From assembly GCA_946894095.1 (NCBI GenBank), contig OX335646.2, forward strand, positions 18,904,077 through 18,968,076: a stretch of DNA of 64,000 nucleotides, given 5' to 3'. The translations under genes were made by a program, and so were the position numbers. This DNA is from Incurvaria masculella. Taxonomy: Eukaryota > Arthropoda > Insecta > Lepidoptera > Incurvariidae. The notes beneath the pieces are model-generated. The model had not been told where the DNA came from and did no database searches. It was given only the letters and a program-made list of their open reading frames with translations. Position 1 is the stretch's first letter, and every line of letters begins with the position of its first letter. Shown here in pieces: positions 43,420-54,322 of this stretch.

Positions 43420-44600
43420 TTAATGGCAAAACCTTTTTCGTAAGGAACAATTTTAAGTCATGGTAGACAGTGCGAGAAATTTTGTTCCAAAGTCGGTTAT
43501 TTGATACGAAGTACGGCTGAGTTAATCAATGTTCAAACACGTCACTTTTAGCGAACCGCATGGAGTTCCTTCAATACTGTCCGTACAAAGTGACATGTTT
43601 AATCATACGCTGACGTTGATTGTGATGCCATCTGTCGGCACAGTTAACATTGATTATATTTCCATCACTAAACAGAACCACTTTTGAATTTAATTGTTCA
43701 AAAGAGAGAGACGAGTTAAACAATGTTCAAACACGTCACTTTTAGTTAACCGCATAGAGTTCCTTCCATATTGTCCATATAAAGTGACGTGTTTAAGTTG
43801 ACGATGATTTTGATTGTTTGCCCTTTCGTGCACTCGACCCTATGAGTTATAATTAACTTATAGTGCGCCCTATGTATTATAAATGGGAATATTAGAATAT
43901 TTCTAATTTAATTAAGCCATATCGGCTCCACCCGTTATGATTTAAAAGTCGCAGATACTTCTATCCGGGTAGAGATGGCGCCACGTGTGATTGGCGATTA
44001 GAAGAACATGGCGCGATAGATGGCGCTGTGAAATTAAATATTTTCAAAGACCGAAATTCTGCAAATATTTTCGCCGCAACTATTTACTATAGCATTATAT
44101 AACTTTATATTTATATTCTTTGCTTTCTGTGTACAATAACTTTGTACAGGCCAGAACAGCATTAAATAAGGCATGGGGAACTATCTTTTGTCTCATAGAA
44201 GTTCATGAAACATATGAAAATTTGTATGGGTAACCCATTATATCTTCAAACTAGGTATATGAAAACGCACCTGTTTTTTTTAATGAATAGTTCATATGTT
44301 TTTGGTTAAGAAATGGCGCTATCGCTGATTGCATTTATGTATCTTCTTTCGAGACTCCCTAATTGTACCTAATTTGTATCGCATGGCTTTATTATCCCCG
44401 CAATTTTAGGACTAATTAGCATCAGGCAAAATTATGAGAGGGGTGTGCAAATAAGCAGTGGTTTGAAATGCTTATAAATTAAGATCCGATGTAGACCTTT
44501 TGGTTTCCACGTCTAGCCTGATTCTGCTCACAACTTAAAAGCTACATGAAATCACTCTAAATTACCGGAGCGGTGAGCAGTGGCGTGAAATGCTTATAAC
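43420..44600. repeat. Non-coding stretch with repeated CACGTCACTTT hairpins
   Basis: AAACACGTCACTTT and AAAGTGACRTGTTT face each other about 45 bp apart at 43532-43600 and again at about 43722-43803, with CCGCATNGAGTTCCTTC between. The same unit occurs near 45735-45812. Downstream text shared with 45930-46020 (TAGTGCGCCCTATGTATTAT, CATATCGGCTCCACCCG) shows these are copies of one interspersed element. No coding exon. Confidence 0.65.
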
Positions 44601-44602
44601 TT

Positions 44603-45012
44603 GAGCGGCTCGTAGCCTAGTGGCGCGGGGACTGGCCTAGCGTACCAGAGGCCTGGGTTCAATACCGACTTGCACCACTGTCTTTCTCTTTCCGAGTTCG
44701 ATAAGTGCATTTTCGTCACGAATGCGAGCTGCTCCATCATCCGGAATCCATGTAAAACTGTAGGTCCCTTTACCTACTAGGTGGTAGGGTTTAAGCCCGC
44801 CCGGGTTGGTACCATCGCATTGGATGAAAAGATGGTCGAAGCTGGAATGAAAAATTGTCCGTGTTTTCCATCCAGTTCAATGTAGCCGTGCTCATAAAGG
44901 GAAGGTCCTGGCATGGCACCAAATTCCTTCGGAAATGTGGTGTATTGTTGGCTGATATCATAAAGGTAGTTGTGTGATATTAGCCATCCATGTCAGGTCG
45001 CATAAAAAAAAA
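44603..45012 (+). repeat. SINE family 1 with tRNA-like head, full length (reference copy)
   Basis: Plus strand. Head GAGCGGCTCGTAGCCTAGTG with B-box-like GGGTTCAATACCG, a spacer with CTGTCTTTCTCTTTCCGAG, then the shared body from GGAATCCATGTAAAACTG through GGTGGTAGGGTTTAAGCCCG, CCGTGTTTTCCATCCAGTTC and CCTGGCATGGCACCAAATTC. The end is AGCCATCCATGTCAGGTCGC and A10. It is about 410 bp and the clearest full-length member. Confidence 0.85.
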
Positions 45013-45039
45013 ACTTGCGAATCACTCACCCGATTTATA

Positions 45040-45250
45040 TGCGAATTGAATCTACGTTTGGCGTCTCTGAGTGCGCTCCAGTTACGGATGGGTGACCATG
45101 TTCGATGTTGAGGCTGGCTGTGGTCTGTATGCCACGTAAAACTTTTCTACACCATTCGTAGGGTTCATTCCGCCTGGGATGATACATAGGTACCATCGCA
45201 TAGAAGGAATGCATCATCGGGGAATGAAAATTGTCGTGTTTTAGATCCAT
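45040..45250 (+). repeat. SINE with 5S-rRNA-like head, internally shortened
   Basis: TCTCTGAGTGCGCTCCAGTT then ACGGATGGGTGACCATG matches the 5S rRNA control region (GCGCGGTTAGTAC...GGATGGGTGACC). Body pieces shared with family 1 follow (CACGTAAAAC, TTCCGCCTGGGATGATAC, GGTACCATCGCAT). It directly follows the tRNA-headed copy. Confidence 0.65.
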
Positions 45251-45259
45251 TTTAACGTG

Positions 45260-46220
45260 GAAGTACGTAAGTAAGAAATAAAATAAAAAAATATGCTGCG
45301 TTTACTGTTATTTTTACGAAGTTCGTCATTTACTTCCAGCAAACAGATGGTGTTATACAAATCACTATTCACAGTCCCCAAAGCAACAGTCTGCATGCCT
45401 GTCTGTTTCATTTTACGGCGCACATCATTTATGTTTTTATTGTATAAAGCTGACATCACAAAATTAGTCACAAGATTGACGCGATAGTCCCCTTTCATGG
45501 TGTTTCATCGTCAAAAGCAGTTTGATTCCGGGCAAGGATTTGCTGAGCCGTCAAATTACACTTAAAATCGTATAAAATAATGCTATGAACATTTTCATAA
45601 GTTAATATCATAGGGTGATATACAGACACGCATTTTTTTAAATGACGCCACAATGCAAAAACAAGTCACAGTAAGACAAAACAAACAAGTCAAAATAGCC
45701 TAAGAACCGATTGCATACCGAGAGGGATGAGTTAATCAATGTTCAAATACGTCACTTTCAGTGAACCGCATAGAGTTCCTTCCATACTGTCCCTACAAAG
45801 TGACGTGTTTAAGCTGACGATGATTTTGATTTTTTTCCCTTTCGTGCACACGGCCTTATGAGTTATAATACCAAATTACTTAATTACTTTTAAGATATTA
45901 TTTAGCTAAGTGGCCAGTTCCGAAAACTTATAGTGCGCCCTATGTATTATAAATGGGAACGTTAGAAATTTTTTTATTTAATTAATGCATATCGGCTCCA
46001 CCCGTTATGATTAAAAAGTAGCAGATAAATAACATATTTATTGACCAGCCTTTTGGGCTACCTACTTTTTATCTAGGAAATAATTCAGCTCGACATCAGT
46101 CCAAAAGGACATGGACCCGAGCGGAGCCGGGTACCGCAGCTAGTTGAACATAAATCGTGATTGGCACGAAAAAATAATACTGTTGTGCCCACTGCATTTC
46201 CTGCCGTGTATGTCGTGAGA
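45260..46220. other. Non-coding stretch with repeat fragments
   Basis: Includes the third CACGTCACTTT hairpin unit (about 45727-45812) with its shared downstream segment to about 46020. A decayed interspersed-repeat end with GACCCGAGCGGAGCCGGGTA lies at 46100-46130. A minus-strand open stretch at 45241-45498 has no recognised domain and is not called as a gene. Confidence 0.45.
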
Positions 46221-46224
46221 GCTG

Positions 46225-46480
46225 ACTAACGGATTCGTTGCCCGTGGTTCGGATTCTACGTTCAACTGTAGATCCTTTTCCTTACTCACTGGGTGGTAGG
46301 GTTAATCCCGTCCATATTAGCACTATCGCATTGAATTAACGATGGTCAAAGCGAAAATGAAAGTTGTCCGTGTTGTCTATCTAGTTCAATGTAGCTGTGA
46401 ATTAAAAGGAAAGTCCTGATTTCCATTAGGTGTGTTGATCAAGTATCATGACAGTAGGTGTGATAAATTAGACATCCATG
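46225..46480 (+). repeat. SINE family 1, diverged copy
   Basis: Recognised from GGGTGGTAGGGTTAATCCCG, CATCGCATTGAATTAACGATGG-like text, TATCTAGTTCAATGTAGCTG and AGACATCCATGAC. The 5' head is reduced to a B-box-like GTGGTTCGGATTC. Confidence 0.65.
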
Positions 46481-46494
46481 ACTAATTGGTAATC

Positions 46495-46665
46495 CCATGG
46501 TTTGGAACCCATGTAGCAATGTAGATTATGAATAGGTTACATTCCATTGAAATTATATATGGTTGAAGCGGCAATGAAAAATTGCCCGTGTAATCCATCA
46601 AATTTAATTTAGCCGTGTTCATATAAAGAAAAGGTTCTAGGATGGCACCTAAGTCTTTCGGGAAT
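46495..46665 (+). repeat. SINE family 1, diverged fragment
   Basis: Contains GAAGCGGCAATGAAAAATTG, AATTTAGCCGTGTTCATATA and GGATGGCACCTAAGTCTTTC. It follows the previous copy in the same orientation. Confidence 0.6.
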
Positions 46666-46679
46666 CCGATGCTTTCGGT

Positions 46680-48266
46680 TTATAAATGTACCTAACTTTA
46701 TTTTTTTAAGGGAAGATAAATATATGCTTTCACCCACGGTCCAACGTTAGTGTGTAATAGATTTTATTTTCAAATGACGTTCAAATTCAAATTCAAATTC
46801 AAAATTATTGATTTCGTTTCATAAAACAAGTAGGTGGTACAGTTATATATTCCAAGGTTACATCAGGTTTTTGAAACGTGTCATTAAAACGACAAGTTCA
46901 CACTAAATTTATAGAACGCTTAAATTCGTTCAGATCAATTCGAGCCTATGCTCCCTTTTAATTTGATTACATTAAATTTTATGAAAAAAAAACCATTAAT
47001 TGTAAGAAATTTACTCAGCTCTGTTTACCTTCCGAGGTTACGCGATATTTGTACAAAGTTGACCAAGCCTTTCACGCTGGCGAAAAGCACGAAATTCAAT
47101 CTCCGAAACTTGGTCGTTACATTTCGGCAGAAACAAAAAGATTTCGGAGCTATTAAAGGGACGAGAGGTCGTTCAGGATGCTCGCATTTTCCGTCTTTAT
47201 TTCTCGGTCCCGTCGTTTGAATATTTCAAGCGCGGTGCGATCTTTATGAGTGTGAGTTTAAGCGCTCTCCCGTTTTCATTTATTTCACCTTTCGCCGTCA
47301 AGTTTGTGGAATCACTCAATAATGTCGTACGTGCGCAGAATTATAGACCGCGAGCTGACGGATATTTCATGACGTACTCATGACGTCACACTAAAATAAA
47401 TACTAAGAGCACTATTCTCCCTTGTTCGTGATCGAAATTGTTGCAGATCATTTTTATGCCCAAGTTAACAAATATTCGTTGCTTAACTTCGAACATAAAT
47501 TCGTAATTAAATAAGTGAAGTAATTTCATTTCGAAAACGTAATTGGCGATTTAATATTTTTGATGAATATTTTGACAGCAAATCTACAAAATATCATGTT
47601 CAATCATTTGCCTCGTGTAAAAACTAAACTTGTTTAAGATTAATTTTAATGTATCCTAACATGTGGATATCTGATAATGAATAGATTATTTATGTCTTAC
47701 GCAAATATCCTCGACTTATCAAAAACCAATGAACATAATACATCTCGAATAAAGGCAACATATCGGGTTCATCCGAAATTCATGTATCCCTTATTTTAGA
47801 GAAATAAGACTTTTTATAAATTTGATTGACGACGTCACCACCAACATGTGTATTTCGAGCACGCACACGCAAAGTCAATAAGGTTTTCCAGCGGGTACAT
47901 TTTATTAAGTACGTGCTGACGTGGAACCTCCCTTACGAAATTGTCAGCATAAATATTTTTATGTGTTTACGGATGTATTATGAAATAAACTTTAATGTTA
48001 TAGGAAATTGAAAGTCTGCACTACTGTAATTGTGTAAATAAACAACGAAAAACATTAGGTAACATTTATCCATCGCAATATTAATTGTTTTTAATTAATT
48101 TTACATGCATAAAATTATAACCGAAATGATGTCCATGTTATTTACGTCTGGGAATCCTGACATCAGTTCTCTAGACCTTTCAATGGCACCCGTATATTTT
48201 ATGAATACGTTTTTTACTATAACCTGACGCTTTACGAATGACTACTAAAATATAAATATAACGAAC
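46680..48266. other. Intronic non-coding stretch next to the Dscam-family exon donor
   Basis: No additional exon was recognised. A short (TTCAAA)n run lies at 46776-46802. The exon donor at 48266 is followed (minus strand) by AT-rich intron sequence. Confidence 0.45.
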
Positions 48267-48435
48267 CTGAGACCAGGTATCTCCGTGACTGGTGAGCCAT
48301 CCTCCGCTAGCCAGGTGACGAGCGGTGGTGGGTTCCCATGCGCGGCGCACGACACTCGCGCACCCGAGCTGTTGCTGAACGCGAGCCGTGGTGGTGGCTC
48401 CATCAGGAACAGCAGCTGGCCTCGTCCCGGCGCCA
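48267..48435 (-). CDS. Dscam: Dscam-family exon, first half of Ig domain 1 (exon 2 type)
   Basis: This 169-bp exon lies between an acceptor (pyrimidine tract then CCCGCAG) and a donor (CTCAG|GTTCGT). It reads 2 nt + 55 codons + 2 nt. The peptide includes EPPPRLAFSNSSGARVSC, then GNPPPLVTWLAEDG, then EIPGLR. This is the pattern of the N-terminal half of Dscam Ig1: an EPxxRxxFSNS strand, the B-strand Cys, GNPxP, the C-strand Trp and a closing xxPGLR before the splice. Dscam proteins are homophilic Ig/FNIII cell-surface receptors in neural wiring and insect immunity. The donor phase (AG|G) matches the exon at 3645-3787, which supplies the second half of the domain. Upstream (higher coordinates) lie three decayed copies. 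Which Dscam paralog this is cannot be decided here. The family call comes from recall of family motifs, not a database search. Confidence 0.85.
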
Positions 48436-48930
48436 CTGCGGGTAACAAACAAATATATCGTCAGCACCACAACTTTGTGTCAATTTTAACAGAGTGTCGA
48501 TCTAACAAAGAGTCGTTTGCCGCCATTCTTGTGACAAGCGATGGCGGGTTTGTTCGTGCAGCGATGAGAAACAGTAGCTACCCTTGTCCCGGCGCCACTA
48601 AGGGTAATTAATAAATATATCGTCAGCACCACCACTTTGTGTCGATTTTAACAGAGTGTCTATCTAACAAAGAGTCGTTTGCCGCCATTCTTGTGGCAAG
48701 CGATGGCGGGTTTGTACGTGCAGCGATGAGAAACAGTAGCTATCCTTGTCCCGGCGCCACTAAGGGTAATAAATAAATATATCGTCAGCACCACCACTTT
48801 GTGTCGATTTTAACAGCGTGTCGATTTAACAAAAAGTCAACAGCCGCCATTATTGTGGTAAGCGGTGGCGGGTTTCTATAAGTGCAGCGATTAGAAACAG
48901 TTACTGCCCTCGTCCTGGTACCAATTACGG
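48436..48930 (-). repeat. Three truncated tandem copies upstream of the Dscam exon-2-type exon
   Basis: Exon-like 5' borders recur at 48597, 48759 and about 48923, that is 162, 162 and 164 bp apart counting from the true exon border at 48435. Each unit keeps the acceptor-proximal TGGCGCCGGGAC-like start, the poor-GC intron piece with ATATATCGTCAGCACCAC, and the part around GNPPPLVT. Each has lost about 50 bp in the middle, including the Cys codon region. The two nearer copies keep an AG acceptor (CCTTAG). The farthest has lost it (GTAAT). They are exon relics on the same strand as the intact exon. Confidence 0.75.
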
Positions 48931-48934
48931 TTAC

Positions 48935-51575
48935 AAACATTAATCTCGCAACGATCACTCTGGGTTTCAACTCGACGAAAGGATCCGGGTACGTTTTCGA
49001 TGGCAAAACACCAGGCGATGACCGGCAGAATTTTTATTCGACCAATAGGTGTCTTGACCGCATAATGGTGGTAATTTTTTCTTCAGTTATTCTTCATTAT
49101 TATTTGTCTATTTCACGTCTCCTCTGTACGATTTTGAACAATTTATTGGACGAAGCAATAAAAGCCTCCATCGCGATACCTTAATTCAGGTCTCAACAAA
49201 GCAGATGCAACATGAATGAAATCAACTTATTGAAACACCAAAAGTCAAATTCCTGTCTTTGCTATTTGACTCTTATTTACTAAAGTACCGAGGTAATCTT
49301 GGCTACAGAACTTCAAAGCACCTTTGGGCCAATGATGGCGACACATTTCTTCACTCCCTCCCATCCCCCTAACCAGCCTCTCCACAATATTACACCCTGT
49401 AGATTCAAGCTAAGATTTACGCCGTCGCATGTATAATTACGTGGCCCGGATTGTTTGTTCAGCCGTAGGTGGCAAATTAACGCCTCACTTATCGTGGCCC
49501 CGACGCTAACTTGGCATCGGAACGCGGAATGTGGGGAGATGATGCGATTAGTGAAAGTTCACTCCAAGAGTGAAATCTGAATATAATTTGGTTACTTGTG
49601 TCTAGTCTGCTTACGATTTGGAATATTTATTACAAAATTTTCGCACGGAAATGTTACCGACCAGGCTTATTAAGGGCTAATCACAAATCGCAAAGTTAGA
49701 CGAGGCACCCCAAGTAAACTAACTAAGTCTGACGATTATAAGTGTCATCCTTACAATATATGATTCCTTGTCTAGGAATCGAATGATTTTCGTTAATGTA
49801 TGTTTCCTTTTTCTATACAAAATACATTGCGGAAACGGTGTCCATTTCCGAACTTTTTTGACTAAATGTAGAAATCTAAAAGCAAATGGAATTTTTTGTT
49901 TATGCATATATGCTGTTTTTGCTTATATCTAGAAATCGAATGACTTTCAGATTTCTAATCAGAAAAATCAACTTTTTTTTATTTTTATTATTATTTAAAT
50001 GAATGATGGAATAAAAAAATATTAACAATCCATTATCAGTCTGGAGTTCTATTTGGATTTGCTGAAGCGTTTCACTACATATTATTACATTTGTTAAAAA
50101 GTGCATTTGTATGGCGCGAGTAGTTGGCTAGTCCTAGCGCCTTAATAGGGTTCTGTTGGCACCCTTTGGGTACGGAACCCTAAGAACAATAAGGTACACT
50201 TGAATTCATGTGCAAAAAATTACTGATTTTTTATATGATTAAGTCCTCATATTAAATTCGTTTAAAATAATCACCTAGGCATGAATTTGAATTATTATAA
50301 AAACATATTTGATAAAAGTTTGATTTGATATCAAACTCTATCAAATTATTATTATTTTCATAAACCAACACAAACATTAGTTAAGGTTAAATAAAACATC
50401 TCGAGGGAACCCAAGGGCTTGGCGACAAAGCTATGTCTCTCTACTCGTTTCGTAAGCCTTCAGAAAATTTGAAAATTTTGTTTATTTAATTTAATTTATT
50501 TTAAACGTCTGGTTGTAAGAGTACACTTTGTATTGCACGTCACAAACTAATAGATGAATCCACAGATTCGATTAACTCAGTAAACAGAACCCGTCAAGAA
50601 ACTTCACTGGTTTGTAGATTTTGTTTAGTACATATGAATAAAATATTTTTTTTGACATAAATGCTACTGCTTAACAAATTCTCAAAAAAACTAAAGAAAC
50701 AACAACCTTGAGTAAAAAGGTAATTAGAAAAATAAGAATACTGAACTAAACAAAGTAAATAATAAATTTAAAAAACATTAAGTATTAAAGGTGTTTTGAG
50801 GTGTAAAAGCCGTCAACTAAACAACCTTTATTGGGTGCATGCATAAACCCCTCATTAAATATTTATTGTTTTTATCATAATTTAAATGATTGCCTAGGTG
50901 ATTACTTTAAACAAATTTAATAAGAGATCTTAATAATATCAAACGTCAGTAGTTTTTTTCCCATGAGTTCAAGAGGAAATTATTGTTTTTTTTTAAATAA
51001 GGTGGTTCATAAGACGGCATGTCATGGAAAGTAGGCACTTTGTTCAACTTAATGAATTTCCAAGGAACTTAATTACACTTTAAATTCCCTTTCGTGCTGG
51101 CTTGGGTGAACACTAAAATTGGTTAGGTCACTTCACAATTAATTGCATTTCATGAAAAGTACCTATTCATTTTCTTTTATCATATTTGTTCATTTCATAG
51201 ACGTTTATCATCAATGTATCTCTTCAGATTGTCGTAGTAAATAAAATGGATCAAGCGAGCGCGAAGATTTTTATTTAACCTTGGACAAAAAAGCTTTCGG
51301 TTGTCTGTCCGGCTATTGTCCTTTCCAGGTCGCATTCCTCAACTGATTTTCGTTAAATTTTGTGAGCATGATATTTATACAGATTTTTCTCAAGCAAGTT
51401 TTGAAAAAAAAAAAAAAAGATTTGTGACAATACCAAAAAAGCGTTCAGTTATTATTGAGAGAGAAAAATATAATAAAAATAAAAGGATTTGGTTTCAAGG
51501 AACATTTATTTGGTTATATGCTATGCAAAGACAGAATCAAGAGGTCCACAGCCACTAGTACAATATTTTGAAATT
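48935..51575. other. Non-coding stretch upstream of the exon relics
   Basis: No exon, no recognisable exon 1 of the host gene. It holds the truncated short repeat at 50140-50185 and long AT-rich sequence. A plus-strand open stretch at 51301-51558 is A-rich and lacks domains. Confidence 0.4.
50140..50185 (-). repeat. Short interspersed repeat, truncated copy F
   Basis: Only the last 45 bp of the family remain: TAATAGGGTTCTGTTGGCAC followed by CCTTTGGGTACGGAACCC. It is severely truncated. Confidence 0.65.
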
Positions 51576-51579
51576 TAGG

Positions 51580-51735
51580 TGCCCTCCTACCCGTACCCTT
51601 ACTAACAAGGAAGAAGGGGGTTTATTCCGTCCGGGTTGATACCATCGCATTGAATGAACAGTAGTGTAAACAGCAATTAAAATATTATTTGTTATCCATT
51701 CAGTTCAGTGTAGCCGTTTAATATGAGGATAGTTT
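51580..51735 (+). repeat. SINE family 1, diverged headless copy
   Basis: GGGGGTTTATTCCGTCCGGG, GATACCATCGCATTGAATGA and ATCCATTCAGTTCAGTGTAG mark the body. It meets the next copy tail to tail. Confidence 0.6.
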
Positions 51736-51739
51736 TTTT

Positions 51740-52092
51740 TATTTTTTATTTAACTGGACATGGATGGCTAATACCGAACTGAACGTCAGATATCAGCCTA
51801 ACACACCACCTAAATTCCTTATAATGCTTGGCTACATTGAACTAGATGGAAAACACGGACATTTTTTATTGCCGCTTCGACCATCGTTCATTCAATGCGA
51901 TGGTACCAACCCAGGAGGGATTAACCCTACCACCTAGTAAATAAGGAAGGGACCAACAATTTTACGTGGAATCCGAACCAAGGCTAGTCTCAACAGTTGA
52001 AAATGGTCACCCATCCAGAACATAACCGCGCTCAGAGGTGCTTCCCCATCGTATCGATTCGCAAGGCGTCGCACAGTGAGTTACCGAGGTCG
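51740..52092 (-). repeat. SINE family 1 body with 5S-rRNA-like head (reference copy)
   Basis: On the minus strand the head reads GGGGAAGCACCTCTGAGCGC, GGTTATGTTCTGGATGGGTG, ACCA. This aligns base for base with the 5S rRNA internal promoter (A-box-like AAGCA, then GCGCGGTTAGTAC and GGATGGGTGACC). The family 1 body follows without a break (GATTCCACGTAAAATTG, ACTAGGTGGTAGGGTTAATC, TGGTACCATCGCATTGAATG, CATCTAGTTCAATGTAGCC) and ends GCCATCCATGTCCAG with an A-rich tail. So the same body that carries a tRNA head at 44603-45012 here carries a 5S head. Confidence 0.8.
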
Positions 52093-54211
52093 ACAGTTAA
52101 CGGCACGGTTCCCATGAGGTGTTTTGAGGTGTATTGACCATCTAATCAAGTAACTTAAAAAAATTGTTTATCCTCAACTTAAATAATACTTCCAATTGAA
52201 ATAAACAATCGTTCAATTAATATTTTCAGTCATTCTGTTGTGGCAAATGGGAACCCTAAGAACGGAAAAATCGTCGGAAAGTCTGCTGTGGAAATAGGAG
52301 CGTTTGCAAATAAAAAAAGATCTCCGCGATAAAACGGCACGATCTCGGAAAGTGTCCGACCGCGTACACAGAAGTTAAAGATTAGAAAATGCTTTTATGG
52401 GGCTATTCCTCCTTTTAGTGGATTCCGAGCTTAAAGCATTTGATGTTTTTACTTTATGAAGTATACGTGTCGGAATTATTATTATCTTATTTCGCTTTTA
52501 CACTTTGGGGCGTATTTCTGTATGTTATTCAAACAATGAAGCGTTTTATTGAGGAAATGGCTGGCAACTTTGAAAAGAAAAGTGAAAGAAGAAAGTCAGA
52601 CGTGAACAATGACGCGTAAAATGCTTCATTCCTCAAATTTATAATCATAATTTGCTGGATAATTTAGCAGGTAAACATAACAATTATTTACTACTAGCTT
52701 AGGTTCCCGGCTCTGCTCGGGGCAATGTAGTTTTGGACTGATGTCGGGCTGAATTATTTCCTGGATATTGTGTATATCAATTATATTAGTTCCCAATACA
52801 AACTTGCATCCCCTGTTTCACCACAATGAAGTTAAATTTTAATTTATGGCCCATGTCCTTTTCCAAAATCTCTATATCCAAATTTATAAAAAATGGTTAA
52901 GCTGTTTAAGTGTGAAAACGCAACAGACAGACAGAGTTACTTTTGCATTTATAATATTAGTATGGTAATATAGATTAAGATGTGTTTATAAATCCATACA
53001 TCGATTGGTCATGAGAACTTTAAATCAAGGCCTTAAAATTGATTGGGACCAAAACTTTTTCATAGAATGAGACTTATTTCGACACCACCTTGCACCCATC
53101 AGTGATATGTAAAAGGAAAGGATATGCCCTTTCATACAATTCTGTTGCCTGTTGCGGTAGTTCAATATTCCGTCTTTTTTTGCGTTTTTATGTATTTCTT
53201 GCACGGTTTTACCACACATTTTTTTACCGATACCAGGCATTTTTGGAGCGCATTATTAGCGAGAGGCGACGAAAAGGCGCATGACGACAGCGAGCGGCTG
53301 TCTGGCAACAAAGTGCTCCATTTATGTTGTATGGAAGGGCCTATCCTTACATAGTAATATTTATGTCAATGGCATCCACAGCCTCTTGTGCAACACGTCA
53401 GTCGATTTTATCACATCAAAGTGCATACACGAATCCTTGACATCCCCTGTCCTATTTTACCACTTTTGATTTTCTTAATGTTGATGGTGATAGCGCTCGT
53501 ATATAGGGTAGGTGGAGAATGTTTTTTTTATTGTAAGATAAAAACAAGAGCTTGTTCAAACTCTTGTGTGCAATTCTAAAATCCATTTTCAATTTATGCC
53601 TATGGCACAAAATGCTATCTACTACACAAATTTTAAATGAATATATCTAGAAGGCTGGGCGTCGATACGTCATCAACGAGAAAAAACATCTTAAAAAATG
53701 TTATTTTCTCATTGTACGTCTGTCAGTCGGGCCATGTTTTTATATTATAGGTATAAAACAGCCCTCCTGTAAGTTCGAAATCCCATTGGCGTTGTCGGGC
53801 AACTTAAGAGGTCCTGGCGTACGCCATATGGCGGGCTTAACATAAAAAAAATATCTGATGTTTTTTTACGACGACGATAGGTTGATTGGGTAATTAATAA
53901 ACATTCATTCCTTTGAACATGACAAGTCGGATCAAACTTGATGCATTTCTGCCGGCATGTAAGTCCTGGCATGGCCCAGGCCCATATTACTTAATGGCCG
54001 CTCCGGCCCCAGCTCGATGGACGGCGATAGGCGTTAGGGGATTCAACGATCTCTGAGCGCTTAGCATGTCCGAGAATGGACGCCATTTAGCTTAACATTG
54101 GCGTAACGTCATCTAGTAGCCGTTGCTGTGCTAACACAGAGGGGAGCGTACCAGAAACATGTTGAACATACACTATGTTGAACATACATTATTATAACGA
54201 AACAAAATCAT

Positions 54212-54322
54212 TTAGACACAAATCTAGTAAATTGCAATACGATCATAACACAAATTGGTAACGTGACTTCAGAAAAATGTATAGGGAACGGAATAATATC
54301 CGTATTTAGATTTGTGTCATAA
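54212..54322. repeat. Short inverted-repeat element (MITE-like)
   Basis: TAGACACAAATCTAG near 54213 and TTTAGATTTGTGTCATA near 54305 are inverted copies separated by about 75 bp. No coding capacity. Confidence 0.5.

Larger units (their letters stand above)
3788..48266 (-). other. Inferred Dscam-family intron of about 44.5 kb
   Basis: The donor at 48266 and the acceptor at 3788 are phase-matched and separate the two halves of one Ig domain, so the simplest model makes everything between them a single intron. It contains the LINE, both the gypsy and Transib elements, one mariner, the Tc1-like relic and many SINEs. The model assumes the assembly is correct and that no undetected exon lies inside. 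The possible exon at 26350-26536 would then belong to a nested or different gene. Confidence 0.65.

Noticed and set aside
45241..45498. 85-residue minus-strand frame as an exon
   Set aside because: No recognised domain or convincing splice sites; it lies between repeat copies.
52000..52090. 5S rRNA gene
   Set aside because: Only the internal control region matches; the ends of 5S are absent and a SINE body follows directly.
53940..54010. Another SINE copy (GTCCTGGCATGGCCC)
   Set aside because: The match is too short to separate from chance.
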